62,204 nucleotides of DNA from Candidatus Cloacimonadota bacterium (GTDB lineage: Bacteria > Cloacimonadota > Cloacimonadia > Cloacimonadales > TCS61). Made by a program: the position numbers and the translations under genes. A model generated the notes under the pieces. The model searched no databases, was not told the DNA's origin, and worked only from the letters and a program-made list of their open reading frames with translations. The DNA is taken from contig JAIPGO010000011.1 in the NCBI GenBank assembly GCA_021736135.1, positions 1 through 62,204 of the forward strand, read 5' to 3'. This document shows positions 9,585-19,103 of the stretch, piece after piece (position 1 is the first letter of the stretch; each line of letters begins with the position of its first letter).

Positions 9585-9693
9585 AATTCGTGACTCGTGA
9601 TTTGTAACTCGTAACTCGTGATTCGTAACTTGTGATTTGTTTTGAATAAAAAGAAATTGATGATGAAAGATGAGCAATCTGTGTAATATCTGG

Positions 9694-10722
9694 CTAACAT
9701 CTTTTACTCTCGTCCAGTAATTGATTAATTGTAACTATAATATCATCATCCATATCCGGATCATAGGCCATTTCGGCAGCATAGACGGTTGAAATTGTCA
9801 TATCATCCGGCTCAATAAGCAACGTATTAATTTTATATTTATGATTAGAACTCTTCCCTTTAATTATTGATTTGATTTCAAAAGGATACAATTCCCGATT
9901 TTCCGGTAAAGTGTTTATATGATTCCCTCCTTTTGTCATATTCGTAAGCCTTAGTTTCTCATTTCCATAAATTTCTCCGGGATACTGCTGATCTTCTGCA
10001 GCCTGCTGCCAGAACTGATTTGAAAAATCATCAGGATAAAAAGGATACTTATCATCCAGCCATTTCTGATCATAAGTTCCGGCATAAATCCTTCTAGTCT
10101 CCCAAAATGGCGAGATATATCCTAAAGCTGCTGGAGGGATTTCTCCCTTCCGGTTATTGTATGGAGCTTCGGGATATTCGAGTAATGGTAAATATACTTT
10201 TTCCGATCCGACCAGCTTGATATTAGTATATCCTTTACCTGCCGGATTGTAAGAAAATATTCTCTCTTCTTTGTCTGTTTTATATTTTCCACCGAAAGCA
10301 TTTTCATAGCCAAGAGAAATCTTTTCCGGAAAATCACCCTCAACTATTCTTGTTCCCATTAATGTTTTCATTAAATATCTTTCTTTTCTTATTCGTAAGA
10401 CCTTTTCAATAATTCCAAAACTAAGACTTATGTCAAAATAATTTCCTTCACTAAAGGGCAGGTAAGCATGACCCTTAATAATTATATCCGTTTTATTTTT
10501 TAAGGGAGTTAAGTCGTTTCCATAATTTACTGCCTGACTAAAATCATTATCAATATATTCGTCAATGAATCGTATCGCTTGCTGTTCATCGGCCAGTTTA
10601 ATTATCTCGCTGTTCATATCCCAGCTTATTTTACATACTATTACCCAGTGGCTTATACCTGCCTTATCTGTGTAAAACATACTCTTGACCGGAAATTCAG
10701 TCTTGTTATCCAATCGCCACAT
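9694..10722 (-). CDS. DUF2169 domain protein, T6SS effector-loading accessory
   Basis: A 342-residue cytoplasmic protein of the DUF2169 family. Such proteins are encoded with PAAR/DUF4150 effectors and are thought to act as adaptors that load the effector on the VgrG tip. Family marks are the start (MWRLDNKTEFPVKSM), the 'HWVIVCKISWDM' strand, DIIIKGHAYLP, the conserved GYENAFGGK segment, the 'NPAGKGY' loop and PAALGYISPFWETRRIYAGTYD. The ATG follows AAAGGTAAG. It is separated from the DUF6484 gene by about 170 bp of repeat-like sequence, an unusual break inside an otherwise compact operon. Confidence 0.88.
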   Translation of the reverse strand: MWRLDNKTEFPVKSMFYTDKAGISHWVIVCKISWDMNSEIIKLADEQQAIRFIDEYIDNDFSQAVNYGNDLTPLKNKTDIIIKGHAYLPFSEGNYFDISLSFGIIEKVLRIRKERYLMKTLMGTRIVEGDFPEKISLGYENAFGGKYKTDKEERIFSYNPAGKGYTNIKLVGSEKVYLPLLEYPEAPYNNRKGEIPPAALGYISPFWETRRIYAGTYDQKWLDDKYPFYPDDFSNQFWQQAAEDQQYPGEIYGNEKLRLTNMTKGGNHINTLPENRELYPFEIKSIIKGKSSNHKYKINTLLIEPDDMTISTVYAAEMAYDPDMDDDIIVTINQLLDESKRC

Positions 10723-10895
10723 AACTTACCTTTCTTGTGAGTTGTGAATCGTGAGTCGTGAATTGTAATTTATTAAATATAATTCTCGTGTATTCACAAA
10801 AATCATTACACCTGTTATTATTCGTCTTGTTCAATACGAATAATAATCTGTGTAAATCCTTATAATCTGTGGCTGACACCTTCTTTATTTTCATC
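10723..10895. repeat. Repeat-bearing gap inside the T6SS operon
   Basis: Non-coding interruption between the DUF6484 and DUF2169 genes. It begins with degenerate 8-mers of the GTGAATCGTGAGTCGTG kind, also found at 9590-9645 and elsewhere in the window, followed by AATCTGTGTAAATCCTTATAA-type words. The frame through it has no protein-like composition. Confidence 0.5.
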
Positions 10896-11372
10896 TTAAT
10901 TCAGCTCTATAGCTGCTCCTCTGATTTTGTTTATTCTTCTCGCCCGGGTTGTAACGTTTTCTCCCTTTACAATCACTTTACCGTCGCTCTTGATGGAAAC
11001 AGACCCTTTGCCGTTATTTAACTCAATATCTTTATAAACATCAATTTTCACTGATTTTTTCTTAATCACTAATTCTTCTGTCTCTTCTTCTTCCTTAGTG
11101 ATAATATGTTCCGGTTTCTGGTACAATCTACCCAAAGCGATATAGTCATCCCTCAATTTTATCAGTAAAATCAATTTACCTATATCTTCTTCTCTAAAGC
11201 GTTTCATACTGGCAGTTATATTAACTTTCTCGGAATTGTTTTCCAGCATAACCACAAATGAATCTTTTGTTAATTCCAGGATATATCCCGAAGTTATCAG
11301 ACCTCGATTTTCATTTAATAATCTAGAATATTCAAAATCACTATAATACTCTTTCTCTTTAATTTTCTCCAA
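10896..11372 (-). CDS. DUF6484 domain T6SS protein
   Basis: A 158-residue protein. The N-terminal half is a small beta-barrel-like region (GLITSGYILELTKDSFVVMLENN). The C-terminus (GSVSIKSDGKVIVKGENV, then TTRARRINKIRGAAIELN) matches the hallmark ending of DUF6484 proteins, which accompany vgrG and resemble the VgrG beta-helix tail. I take the TTG start because GGAGC lies six bases upstream and the start overlaps the end of vgrG by 14 bases. It probably modifies or extends the spike; its biochemical function is not established. Confidence 0.8.
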   Translation of the reverse strand: MEKIKEKEYYSDFEYSRLLNENRGLITSGYILELTKDSFVVMLENNSEKVNITASMKRFREEDIGKLILLIKLRDDYIALGRLYQKPEHIITKEEEETEELVIKKKSVKIDVYKDIELNNGKGSVSIKSDGKVIVKGENVTTRARRINKIRGAAIELN

Positions 11373-13332
11373 TTTTAGCTCCTTTTAAAGTTAGAGTCCC
11401 ACTTGCCTTTACAGTAACATTGACTCCTTTTATCTGTATCTTACCACTTTTATCCATTACGATTTCACTGCTGCCGCATTTGATCTGTATCTTGTCCCCG
11501 GCAGTTATTATCAGTTTTTTTGCCGTATCAATATTGTAATTACTGTTATTTTTCAGGTTATTATCTTTCTCAATTATTTCATCAAGTTTACCCTTAATCT
11601 CTAATCTGGTATCTTTACCGATCTTTTGATTAAAATTTCCTTTTACTTCAACAGAGTTATCATTATTAATTGTCTCAGTAAGGTTGTTGCCAATCTCTAT
11701 ATTACGGTCATTACCAACATTAAGCTGCTGATCGTTTATAACTTTTAATGTTTGATCATTTCCGATTTCTTCTGCATCATCGTTCTTAATTTTAACATTC
11801 CGATCATTTTCAATTTCGATTTTCTCATCCTTCTTACCATAAATACTTATCAGTTCTTTATCTTCATTGTCGTCTATTATTATCTTATTTCCTCCGGCAG
11901 TTTTGATAATACTCTGCGTATAGTTTTCACCAGTTACAGGATTATTATTTTCGGAATTATGAACTGCTCCGATAATAACAGGTCGATCCGGATCTCCATC
12001 CTCAAAACTGACTAATACTTCACTGTTTTTATGCAAAGGGAAATGGATGCCATAATCATCTCCCAGATATGATTCACTCTTTCGTATCCAATGTGATGCT
12101 CTACCGTCTCTTCTTCCGCTTCTGTCATAAGGAAGAATCACCTTATATCGCCCTTCATCATCAATATCTGCATATTGCCCGTCTCCTGCTGAATCTATCC
12201 TACCACTGATAATGCCTGATACTAATTCTTTTGTTCCTGCATAATGACTACGGAATTGCATAAAAGCAGGGATTGCCTCAAATTCCACCAGATAATTCAT
12301 TGAATTGCTGCTCTCTCCCTGGGCATTATTTGTCATTTTTTCATCTGCATTTATCCCACTGCTTTTTGTCTTTATTATCAGATATTCCTGGTTCATATCA
12401 TCTCGATAATGGTCTTCTAGAGTAAACGTATATCCAGGAGCTATAGAGGGATTGTTGCTGCTGCCCTTTAATACAATGGAATGACATATTTCTGAGTCTG
12501 CTCTAATATTTGCCAGGAATTCTGCTTCCTTTTCTGTCTCGAAGTCTTCTCCATAATAATATATATCACCCTGACCATTGATATCAATAATTTTCTTATG
12601 TTCCAGCCCCATGGATGATTTATGAAAATTATAATCACGCAGAAGTATAGAACGAGGTATCTGATTATAATCAACATGTACATTCCATATAATTCTTTCA
12701 TCAAAAGTGGTCATTCCTCTCCCACTCCTGAAGCCCAGAGTATCAAAATATAGTAAAGAGCGGTGAACAGTATTGCTGTCTATGATCATAAGGCTTTGAT
12801 TATCCTTTTCCACATCGAAAAAATAGTAAATTCCCAGACGTGCCATCCAGCGCTGCATAAAATCAAGTGAACTTTCATTATATTGAGAAATGAATTTATG
12901 CTGCTTATAATCGTTACTGCTCTTAAAATCAATGTTGAATTCCTTACTTGTAAGTCCCATCTGTTCAAGTAATTCCGGTAATATATCGCTGACACTTTTA
13001 TCCAGAAATACCTGGTTACAAACCTGTTTTTTTGCGAAGTATACTTGCGGAACCAATTCTAACCGGTAGATGCTGCGATTATCTCTTTGATCCTCCTGAC
13101 TAATTTTATTTATATACCCGATAATTTTCCTTTCGAAATTTACACCTAGATTTAATGTAAATTGAGCCTGTTTTTTTACTACTTCTCGTAAATCCTGTAT
13201 ATCAATATCTGAATTAAATAAAATTTTATAGATATAAGGGCAGGAAATGCTCTCTTGAGCTTCAAATTTCAGAACTGATAAATCAGACTCATTCCCGTCA
13301 ATCAATAAACCATATTTAACTTTATTCTCCAT
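11359..13332 (-). CDS. vgrG: VgrG spike protein (TssI)
   Basis: A 657-residue T6SS spike. The N-terminal gp27-like hub runs to about residue 360 (for example FISQYNESSLDFMQRWMARLGIYYFFD). The gp5-like OB region follows with the diagnostic EVLVSFEDGDPDRPVIIGAV, then a C-terminal triple beta-helix of short valine/isoleucine-asparagine repeats (NDRNVKIKND, NDQQLNVGND, GNLTETINND). Length is typical of a VgrG without an added effector domain, so cargo is likely carried by the separate DUF4150 protein downstream. The ATG follows GAGGAT; an upstream in-frame TTG has poorer spacing. It lies about 50 bp after clpV. Confidence 0.95.
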   Translation of the reverse strand: MENKVKYGLLIDGNESDLSVLKFEAQESISCPYIYKILFNSDIDIQDLREVVKKQAQFTLNLGVNFERKIIGYINKISQEDQRDNRSIYRLELVPQVYFAKKQVCNQVFLDKSVSDILPELLEQMGLTSKEFNIDFKSSNDYKQHKFISQYNESSLDFMQRWMARLGIYYFFDVEKDNQSLMIIDSNTVHRSLLYFDTLGFRSGRGMTTFDERIIWNVHVDYNQIPRSILLRDYNFHKSSMGLEHKKIIDINGQGDIYYYGEDFETEKEAEFLANIRADSEICHSIVLKGSSNNPSIAPGYTFTLEDHYRDDMNQEYLIIKTKSSGINADEKMTNNAQGESSNSMNYLVEFEAIPAFMQFRSHYAGTKELVSGIISGRIDSAGDGQYADIDDEGRYKVILPYDRSGRRDGRASHWIRKSESYLGDDYGIHFPLHKNSEVLVSFEDGDPDRPVIIGAVHNSENNNPVTGENYTQSIIKTAGGNKIIIDDNEDKELISIYGKKDEKIEIENDRNVKIKNDDAEEIGNDQTLKVINDQQLNVGNDRNIEIGNNLTETINNDNSVEVKGNFNQKIGKDTRLEIKGKLDEIIEKDNNLKNNSNYNIDTAKKLIITAGDKIQIKCGSSEIVMDKSGKIQIKGVNVTVKASGTLTLKGAKIGEN

Positions 13333-13381
13333 TGTATCCTCACTTTTCAATCAATTACAGAATCATCTCACAATAGTCACA

Positions 13382-15979
13382 TCAGGAAAATTCAATATCA
13401 ATACTTTTATCTTCGCCCATTTTCAGAAATACCTTATCCGGCATATTCCCCGTAGTCATTTCAATAAGAATTTTCTCGGATAGTCTTGGTAAAATCGAGT
13501 TATCCAATATATATTGAACATTTCTAGCTCCCGTTTCCACTACCCGGCATCTTTCCGCTATTTCAGATATAACTTCATCCTGATAATCAAGCTCAATTTT
13601 ATTTTGTTCCATTAAACGTTCTTTAAGTTTGTTCAGAGTTAAAGCAGTTATCTTTTCAATAGCTTCATCACCTAATCCGTAAAAGGGCACGATATTCATT
13701 CTTGCCAGAAGTGCAGGCTTGAAATGGTCACTTAAAGCCGGTCGTATCTGCTCTACTACATCATCTGCACAAACATTCTTTTTATTTAGAGTTAAATTCT
13801 GGATTATTTCGGATGCCAGGTTAGTGGTTAAAAAAATCACTGTATTGCGAAAATTTATTTTCTTGCCCTCTCCATCATATAACTCTCCTTTATCAAAGAC
13901 CTGGTAAAATAAATTCATTACGTCAGGATGAGCTTTTTCAACTTCATCCAGCAATACTACGCTATAGGGTTTTTGCCTAACTGCTTCCGTTAATTTTCCA
14001 CCCTCTCCGTAACCTACATAACCAGGAGGTGAACCAATTAAACGACTAATATGATGTCTCTCCTGAAATTCACTCATATTCACATTTACAACATTATCCC
14101 GGCTTCCGAACATTATGTCTGCAACACATAGTCCGGTTTCTGTTTTACCAACGCCACTGGGACCTGCCAGCAAAAAAATTCCTAATGGTTTTTCCGGATT
14201 TCTAATCCCGGATTTTGCAGCTATCAAGCCTTTGGAAATTAACTCTAACGCATCATCCTGACCAATTATCAGTTCACTTAATTTATCTTTCAGGTGAAGT
14301 ACTGTACCAGCTTCCTCTCTCTGTAGTTTTCCTACAGGAATTCCTGTCCAGTCAGATATGACCTGAGCTATAGTATCGCGATTTACTTCAATATTTACTA
14401 GAGGATTGTTCTGTTGAATATCTGAGATAAGTTTTCTTAAATCAAGTGTTTTCGATTTTTTTTGTTCACCATCTAAAGTCTCGTCTCGTGTAATTGCAAA
14501 CAGTTTTTCTGCCAGCTCCTTTTCTTTAAGCCAGAGCTCTTCTTTTTGATTATAATCCAGTTGAAGCTCCTGCTGCTTTGCTTTTATCATAATTATTTCT
14601 TCTTCGGATTCTGACACACCGCATTCATAATCTCTCTGCATAGCAGCTATTGTTCGTTCGTTAGCCATCATTTCCTTTTTAATTCTATCCAGTTCATAAG
14701 GTAATGTCTTCTGACTGATCTTTGTTCTGGCACAGGCGGTATCAATTAAATCTATTGCTTTATCCGGAAGAAATCTGCCGCTGATATATTTTTTTGCCAT
14801 TTCTGCTGCTGCGATGCAGGCTTCATCCGTGATCATTACATTATGTGATTTTTCATAACTATCTTTTATGCCCCTGAGAATCAAAGATGTTGTTTCAACA
14901 GTCGGTTCATCAAGTTTAACTAATTGGAAACGCCTGGCTAATGCCGGATCCTTTTCGAAATACTTTTTATATTCACTCCAGGTTGTGGCTGCAATTGTAC
15001 GTAATTCACCTCTTGCTAAAGCGGGTTTTAAAAGATTTGCAGCATCATTTTGCCCTGCAGCGCCACCGGAACCTATTAGAGTATGTGCCTCATCAATGAA
15101 AAGAATTATAGGCTGTTCCGAAGATTTAATCTCAGTTATAACTCCCTTAAGTCGATTTTCAAATTCTCCCTTTATGCCTGCTCCTGCTTCCAGTAAACCC
15201 ATATCCAGTTCGAGTAACCTTACTCCACTGATCACTTCCGGAACATCATCTTCCACTATCTTGAGTGCTAATCCCTCTATCACTGCTGTTTTTCCTACTC
15301 CCGGTTCCCCAACGCAGATAGGATTGTTTTTACGTCGCCGAGCCAGTATATTTACCAGTTGCTGTATTTCCATATCTCTCCCAAATACTGCATCTATTTT
15401 ACCGGTTTCTGCTTCTTTAGTTATATCGCGACAATATTTCCCGATAAAATCTTCTGTATGACTTTTACCCCTCTGCTCTTGAACAAATCGCTTCTCTTTT
15501 TCTAATTCAATTGATTTTAAGCTTATCTCTGAAAAATCCTTTACAATTCTGTCTGAGCTTAATGATGATAACAGCTCATAATAATCTAATTCGGCACTTA
15601 AAGACCTTTTACGTAATAAGGTTAAAAGTATTATTCCGGAACTAATTTTATATTCTTCAAGTTCTAACGAACAGAACATCCAGCTCTCTTCAAAAAGTTC
15701 AATAAGTTGCCTGGAAAATGAAGGCTTGCTGCTGTTTCCAGTTTTCTGATGCTCAATACTCTTCAATATCTGTCTGCTTAAACGGCTTATTTCGATCTCA
15801 TTGGCTTCCAGTATTAAGGCTATTTCCGATTCCAGGTTATCTAATAGCTTATACAGAAGATGATCTATTGTGACCTCATAATTACCATTACTTACGCACA
15901 TCCCTGCGCTTGATTGCATTGAGTTCATGCAGTAAGCATTTAATTTGCTGAACAACTTGCGCACATTCACTTCATTCAT
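13382..15979 (-). CDS. clpV: T6SS ClpV ATPase (TssH)
   Basis: An 865-residue AAA+ unfoldase that recycles the contracted TssB/TssC sheath. The order is a Clp N-domain (residues 1-150), AAA1 with Walker A GEPGVGKTA and Walker B ILFIDEAHT, the coiled middle domain (about 410-520), a DWTGIPVGKL linker, then AAA2 with GPSGVGKTE and VVLLDEVEKAH. The N-domain is divergent from housekeeping ClpB, as expected for ClpV, and the gene sits within the T6SS operon between tssG and vgrG. The ATG overlaps the tssG end with one base between stop and start. Confidence 0.95.
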   Translation of the reverse strand: MNEVNVRKLFSKLNAYCMNSMQSSAGMCVSNGNYEVTIDHLLYKLLDNLESEIALILEANEIEISRLSRQILKSIEHQKTGNSSKPSFSRQLIELFEESWMFCSLELEEYKISSGIILLTLLRKRSLSAELDYYELLSSLSSDRIVKDFSEISLKSIELEKEKRFVQEQRGKSHTEDFIGKYCRDITKEAETGKIDAVFGRDMEIQQLVNILARRRKNNPICVGEPGVGKTAVIEGLALKIVEDDVPEVISGVRLLELDMGLLEAGAGIKGEFENRLKGVITEIKSSEQPIILFIDEAHTLIGSGGAAGQNDAANLLKPALARGELRTIAATTWSEYKKYFEKDPALARRFQLVKLDEPTVETTSLILRGIKDSYEKSHNVMITDEACIAAAEMAKKYISGRFLPDKAIDLIDTACARTKISQKTLPYELDRIKKEMMANERTIAAMQRDYECGVSESEEEIIMIKAKQQELQLDYNQKEELWLKEKELAEKLFAITRDETLDGEQKKSKTLDLRKLISDIQQNNPLVNIEVNRDTIAQVISDWTGIPVGKLQREEAGTVLHLKDKLSELIIGQDDALELISKGLIAAKSGIRNPEKPLGIFLLAGPSGVGKTETGLCVADIMFGSRDNVVNVNMSEFQERHHISRLIGSPPGYVGYGEGGKLTEAVRQKPYSVVLLDEVEKAHPDVMNLFYQVFDKGELYDGEGKKINFRNTVIFLTTNLASEIIQNLTLNKKNVCADDVVEQIRPALSDHFKPALLARMNIVPFYGLGDEAIEKITALTLNKLKERLMEQNKIELDYQDEVISEIAERCRVVETGARNVQYILDNSILPRLSEKILIEMTTGNMPDKVFLKMGEDKSIDIEFS

Positions 15980-15980
15980 T

Positions 15981-16931
15981 TTAACTCCTCATTAGTTCAC
16001 TATCATATAATTTTATCTTATAATTATCCAAATTAGTTGCTTTGCCCAATATACTGTTAATGCTTAACTGATGACCGGTTACCCCAATCAGCGTTTTTTC
16101 CATTATCTTTCCAGAAACCAGCAAAAAAATTTCGAATTCGATTATATCCCCGAGATATGTATTTAGCTCCATTTCTATCAGTTCTTTTTTATTAGAAAAA
16201 TATTCTCTCATTTCTTCCAGGTTGGAAATAATGATTTCTATTGCAATTTTACTGCTGTTTATACGTTTTTTACTTCCCAGATAAATATTATTTCCTGCAA
16301 CATTGTTTTCCCTACCTAATCTGTTCAATTCGGTATTAGATATCTTATAGATAGTTTCCATATTTTCGTGTACTGATATTTCTTCCTTATTTAAAAGTGT
16401 CGTTAACATTCTTTCCAGATTATATTTTGAGCGTGTTTTCTGGGCATAATATTCGAGTAAATCCAATTTTAAAGACTCTTCATCACTTGATTCCGAGAAA
16501 TCTCCACTCAGGCTTTTAAATACATTCTTAATTTTATTACTTTTATCTGCCCAGTATCTTAATCCTAAATACTTTTTATGGTCTATTAGATAATACTTCT
16601 TATAAATTACCTCATTTAACAAATCAAGAAAATCACGGACTATGCAATTTTCCTCAATTTCATCTCCGTATTCTTCCAGTAAATCTGTCGTATAATGTGC
16701 CGGTAATGGAGATGATACGCCATATAATCCCAAAAAAGTTACTTCAATCTCATATCTGTCTTTCTTACTATTATACTTGATTGAAGATATATCCTGTCTG
16801 GGAAATCTAAAACTCGCTTCAGGTCTTATGCGAATTTTTTTCCAAACATTTTCAGTATTGCAGCCTGTTATCTTTTTTATTTGTTCAATAACAGCATGCA
16901 GATCCTGTTGCTTTAAAATGGATTCAGCCAT
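15981..16931 (-). CDS. tssG: T6SS baseplate protein TssG
   Basis: A 316-residue baseplate wedge subunit that works with TssF, TssE and TssK. Recognised by the N-terminal SFRFPRQDIS and the highly typical VTFLGLYGVSSPLPAHYT segment, then an acidic FLDLLN stretch and a C-terminal GVTGHQLSINSILG region. Length matches the family. The start lies three bases after the tssF stop, without a strong ribosome-binding site, so translation is probably coupled. Confidence 0.93.
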   Translation of the reverse strand: MAESILKQQDLHAVIEQIKKITGCNTENVWKKIRIRPEASFRFPRQDISSIKYNSKKDRYEIEVTFLGLYGVSSPLPAHYTTDLLEEYGDEIEENCIVRDFLDLLNEVIYKKYYLIDHKKYLGLRYWADKSNKIKNVFKSLSGDFSESSDEESLKLDLLEYYAQKTRSKYNLERMLTTLLNKEEISVHENMETIYKISNTELNRLGRENNVAGNNIYLGSKKRINSSKIAIEIIISNLEEMREYFSNKKELIEMELNTYLGDIIEFEIFLLVSGKIMEKTLIGVTGHQLSINSILGKATNLDNYKIKLYDSELMRS

Positions 16932-16934
16932 GTA

Positions 16935-18629
16935 TTAATCAAAGCTCCTGATCATATCTCTCTTGCCTGAACTTATTTCTAATCTCAGATAATTATTTAA
17001 AGGTCGAACTATCTCCAGAAAATATCTTAGTACCTCTCCGAATAACATTATATCTCCTACTCCTTTTTCTGTTACATATTCTTCCTTGATTCTTAAAGAC
17101 AATACTAATCCCTGTTCAAGAAATCCACAATGCAGTTTTCTCTCTTTCTTGATCATTAATTCTTCTATGCTGTCTAAACGCTGCCTTTCCTTATTACCTA
17201 ATGACCTCTTATTTTCAGGTACATACATTTCCAGCAATTTCCGCAGATCTTCTACACTCAGTCGGCTACCAATATTGAAATTGTACTGGCAAATAAACTT
17301 CCAGAATTTTTCATCCTCTTCGATGAAGGGATCATATTCATACGTCGGATTGGTTACATTTCTTACTTCGACATTGGCGGGAATATTATCACTTCCTGTA
17401 TTAATCCTCCCCTTTTTTAGTTTCTTACATAATTCGCCATCCGTACATAATAAACTTATATGAAGAATTTCTTTTTGCTCTTCCTCTTTTGACGATTCCA
17501 ACTGCAGATATAAACGATTCCTGCCCTTACTGTCTTTATATTTTATTGTTTCATAAGAATTCTCTAAATCAATCCGTTTTTCACTCCAGTTCTGATATTC
17601 CCTGCTTCCATCTTTTGTTGAGCCTTCAACGTTTGTTATTTTATATATATTCTGATGATTTCTTTCCATATTTACTTCATGCCGTTTAGAAAGGTCTTCC
17701 ACATTAATTGGAACTGCTTTATCTTCGTATATATTGATCCCGGCTACACAATTAAGAAGTACGTTTTCTTTGCTGATTTCTTTCAATTTCTGCCTGGTTA
17801 TTGAAAGCTCTTCATCTTTATATGATGAATCAAGATGCAAAATTATTGATAATTTTTCGAAGTTTTCTGTAAATTGTAGTTTATCTCCTCCACTAATGAT
17901 GAACATATAAAAACTTTCCGGGCAAACAAAAAACCGCTGAAGTATATGATAACCGGACTGAAATTCTTTTTCCAGATTATCTTTTTGATATTGCAGCTTT
18001 GTCCGGATATTTTCCTCGCCTTTTACTTCTATAATGGATGTTCCACATCTAAATTCAACTTTCTTCACAAAATTCTTGAGTAGATACAAGAAATCTGCCT
18101 CTACATCAATATTATTAGTATAAAACTCCAATTCTTTCAATTCAGACATATTCTTTATATTACCAGCTATCTCTATTATTATACTTTCTTTTCCTTCTAT
18201 CTCATTATATTCAAACTTTCTGACCTCTAATGGTTTCACTGTTACATCTTCATAAGTTCTATAAACACATCGTGTATTATCTACTTTTTCAGATTGTATT
18301 AAAGATCCCCTGCTGATCTTCTGTTCTTCTTTCATGTTTCGGGTACCGGTAAACTTGAATATTGTCATACTCGGAAATACTCTCGTAACTTGAGGAAAAA
18401 CAAGCTCTGCCAGTTTATTAACCAGGAGCGGCACTTCACTATCTATTTTTAATTGAAGATTTGCTGCCAAATATGCCAGCCCTTCCAGTAAACGTTCTAC
18501 ATCCGGATCATTGTCTCTTGCACCGCTTTTTAACTGTATCGCCAGATCAGGATATTTTTCTGCAAAATACTCAGCTCTCTTTCCTAAACTACTTCGTTCA
18601 TTGATAAAATAATCTCTGAATCTATTCAT
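16935..18629 (-). CDS. tssF: T6SS baseplate protein TssF
   Basis: A 564-residue baseplate wedge protein (the usual length is near 590). Diagnostic parts are the N-terminal FINERSSLGKRAEYFAEKYP, the DPDVERLLEGLAYLAANLQ segment, LVNKLAELVFPQVTRVFPSM and the VEFRCGTSIIEV stretch. Five bases follow the tssE stop; a weak AGTAG precedes the ATG. Basic and lysine/asparagine rich, like the rest of this AT-rich cluster. Confidence 0.94.
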   Translation of the reverse strand: MNRFRDYFINERSSLGKRAEYFAEKYPDLAIQLKSGARDNDPDVERLLEGLAYLAANLQLKIDSEVPLLVNKLAELVFPQVTRVFPSMTIFKFTGTRNMKEEQKISRGSLIQSEKVDNTRCVYRTYEDVTVKPLEVRKFEYNEIEGKESIIIEIAGNIKNMSELKELEFYTNNIDVEADFLYLLKNFVKKVEFRCGTSIIEVKGEENIRTKLQYQKDNLEKEFQSGYHILQRFFVCPESFYMFIISGGDKLQFTENFEKLSIILHLDSSYKDEELSITRQKLKEISKENVLLNCVAGINIYEDKAVPINVEDLSKRHEVNMERNHQNIYKITNVEGSTKDGSREYQNWSEKRIDLENSYETIKYKDSKGRNRLYLQLESSKEEEQKEILHISLLCTDGELCKKLKKGRINTGSDNIPANVEVRNVTNPTYEYDPFIEEDEKFWKFICQYNFNIGSRLSVEDLRKLLEMYVPENKRSLGNKERQRLDSIEELMIKKERKLHCGFLEQGLVLSLRIKEEYVTEKGVGDIMLFGEVLRYFLEIVRPLNNYLRLEISSGKRDMIRSFD

Positions 18630-18633
18630 AATA

Positions 18634-19047
18634 CTACTCTGTTTCCCATTTCTTACCTATTTCCAGATTAGTAGCTATATCTATATTATCTCTTTCAAGT
18701 CTTGCTTCTACTTTAAAGTGTAATCTTCCTTTACTATCAATATCCTTACCCATCGTGACCCGTGGTACTTTTATCCGAGGTTCGAAATCCGTTATAAGCT
18801 TACGAAGTGATCTCTGGATAGCTTCATAATTAATTATCTCTTTTCCATCTCCTTCCTGTTTTTCTTTTATTTCAAGAACGGTGCAGTCATCCATCCCATA
18901 TTCTTCATTTATCAAGGCGCTGCCTTTTCTTGTATTAAGAATTTTTTCCAGATGTTCTTTGATATCTTTTTTTATATCATTCTCCGTACTCGTAACCAAT
19001 AGACCATCTTTGCTTTTTTGCAAACGTTCTAAAAATCTTATTCTCAT
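18634..19047 (-). CDS. tssE: T6SS baseplate protein TssE (gp25-like)
   Basis: A 137-residue gp25-like wedge protein. Recognised by the start MRIRFLERLQ, the KEHLEKILNTRKGSALINEEYGM segment, the LRKLITDFEPRI(K)VPRV motif and the terminal beta strands. I choose the ATG with GGAG seven bases upstream. The longer in-frame start would translate the 10-bp hairpin that separates this gene from hcp and adds residues (VQQLTAAPVE) with no family match. It is followed by tssF after five bases. Confidence 0.92.
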   Translation of the reverse strand: MRIRFLERLQKSKDGLLVTSTENDIKKDIKEHLEKILNTRKGSALINEEYGMDDCTVLEIKEKQEGDGKEIINYEAIQRSLRKLITDFEPRIKVPRVTMGKDIDSKGRLHFKVEARLERDNIDIATNLEIGKKWETE

Positions 19048-19058
19048 TTCAATCTCCA

Positions 19059-19086
19059 CGGGTGCAGCCGTTAACTGCTGCACCCG
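19059..19086 (-). promoter_or_regulatory. Hairpin between hcp and tssE
   Basis: Perfect 10-bp inverted repeat CGGGTGCAGC / GCTGCACCCG with an 8-nt loop, directly after the hcp stop and upstream of the tssE ribosome-binding site. There is no U-run, so it looks more like an RNA-stability or partial-attenuation element than a full terminator. Such an element would raise hcp mRNA relative to the baseplate genes (inference). Confidence 0.6.
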
Positions 19087-19103
19087 CATATAAGCTTAAT
19101 CAG

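Noticed and set aside
10706-10894. Possible 62-residue gene inside the T6SS operon
   Set aside because: Translation of repeat-like intergenic sequence (THDSQL, DYKDLHRLL) with no family and overlap with the DUF2169 start.
14868-15461. 197-codon open frame antisense to clpV
   Set aside because: Lies opposite conserved ClpV motifs, serine/proline-rich composition typical of an antisense shadow.
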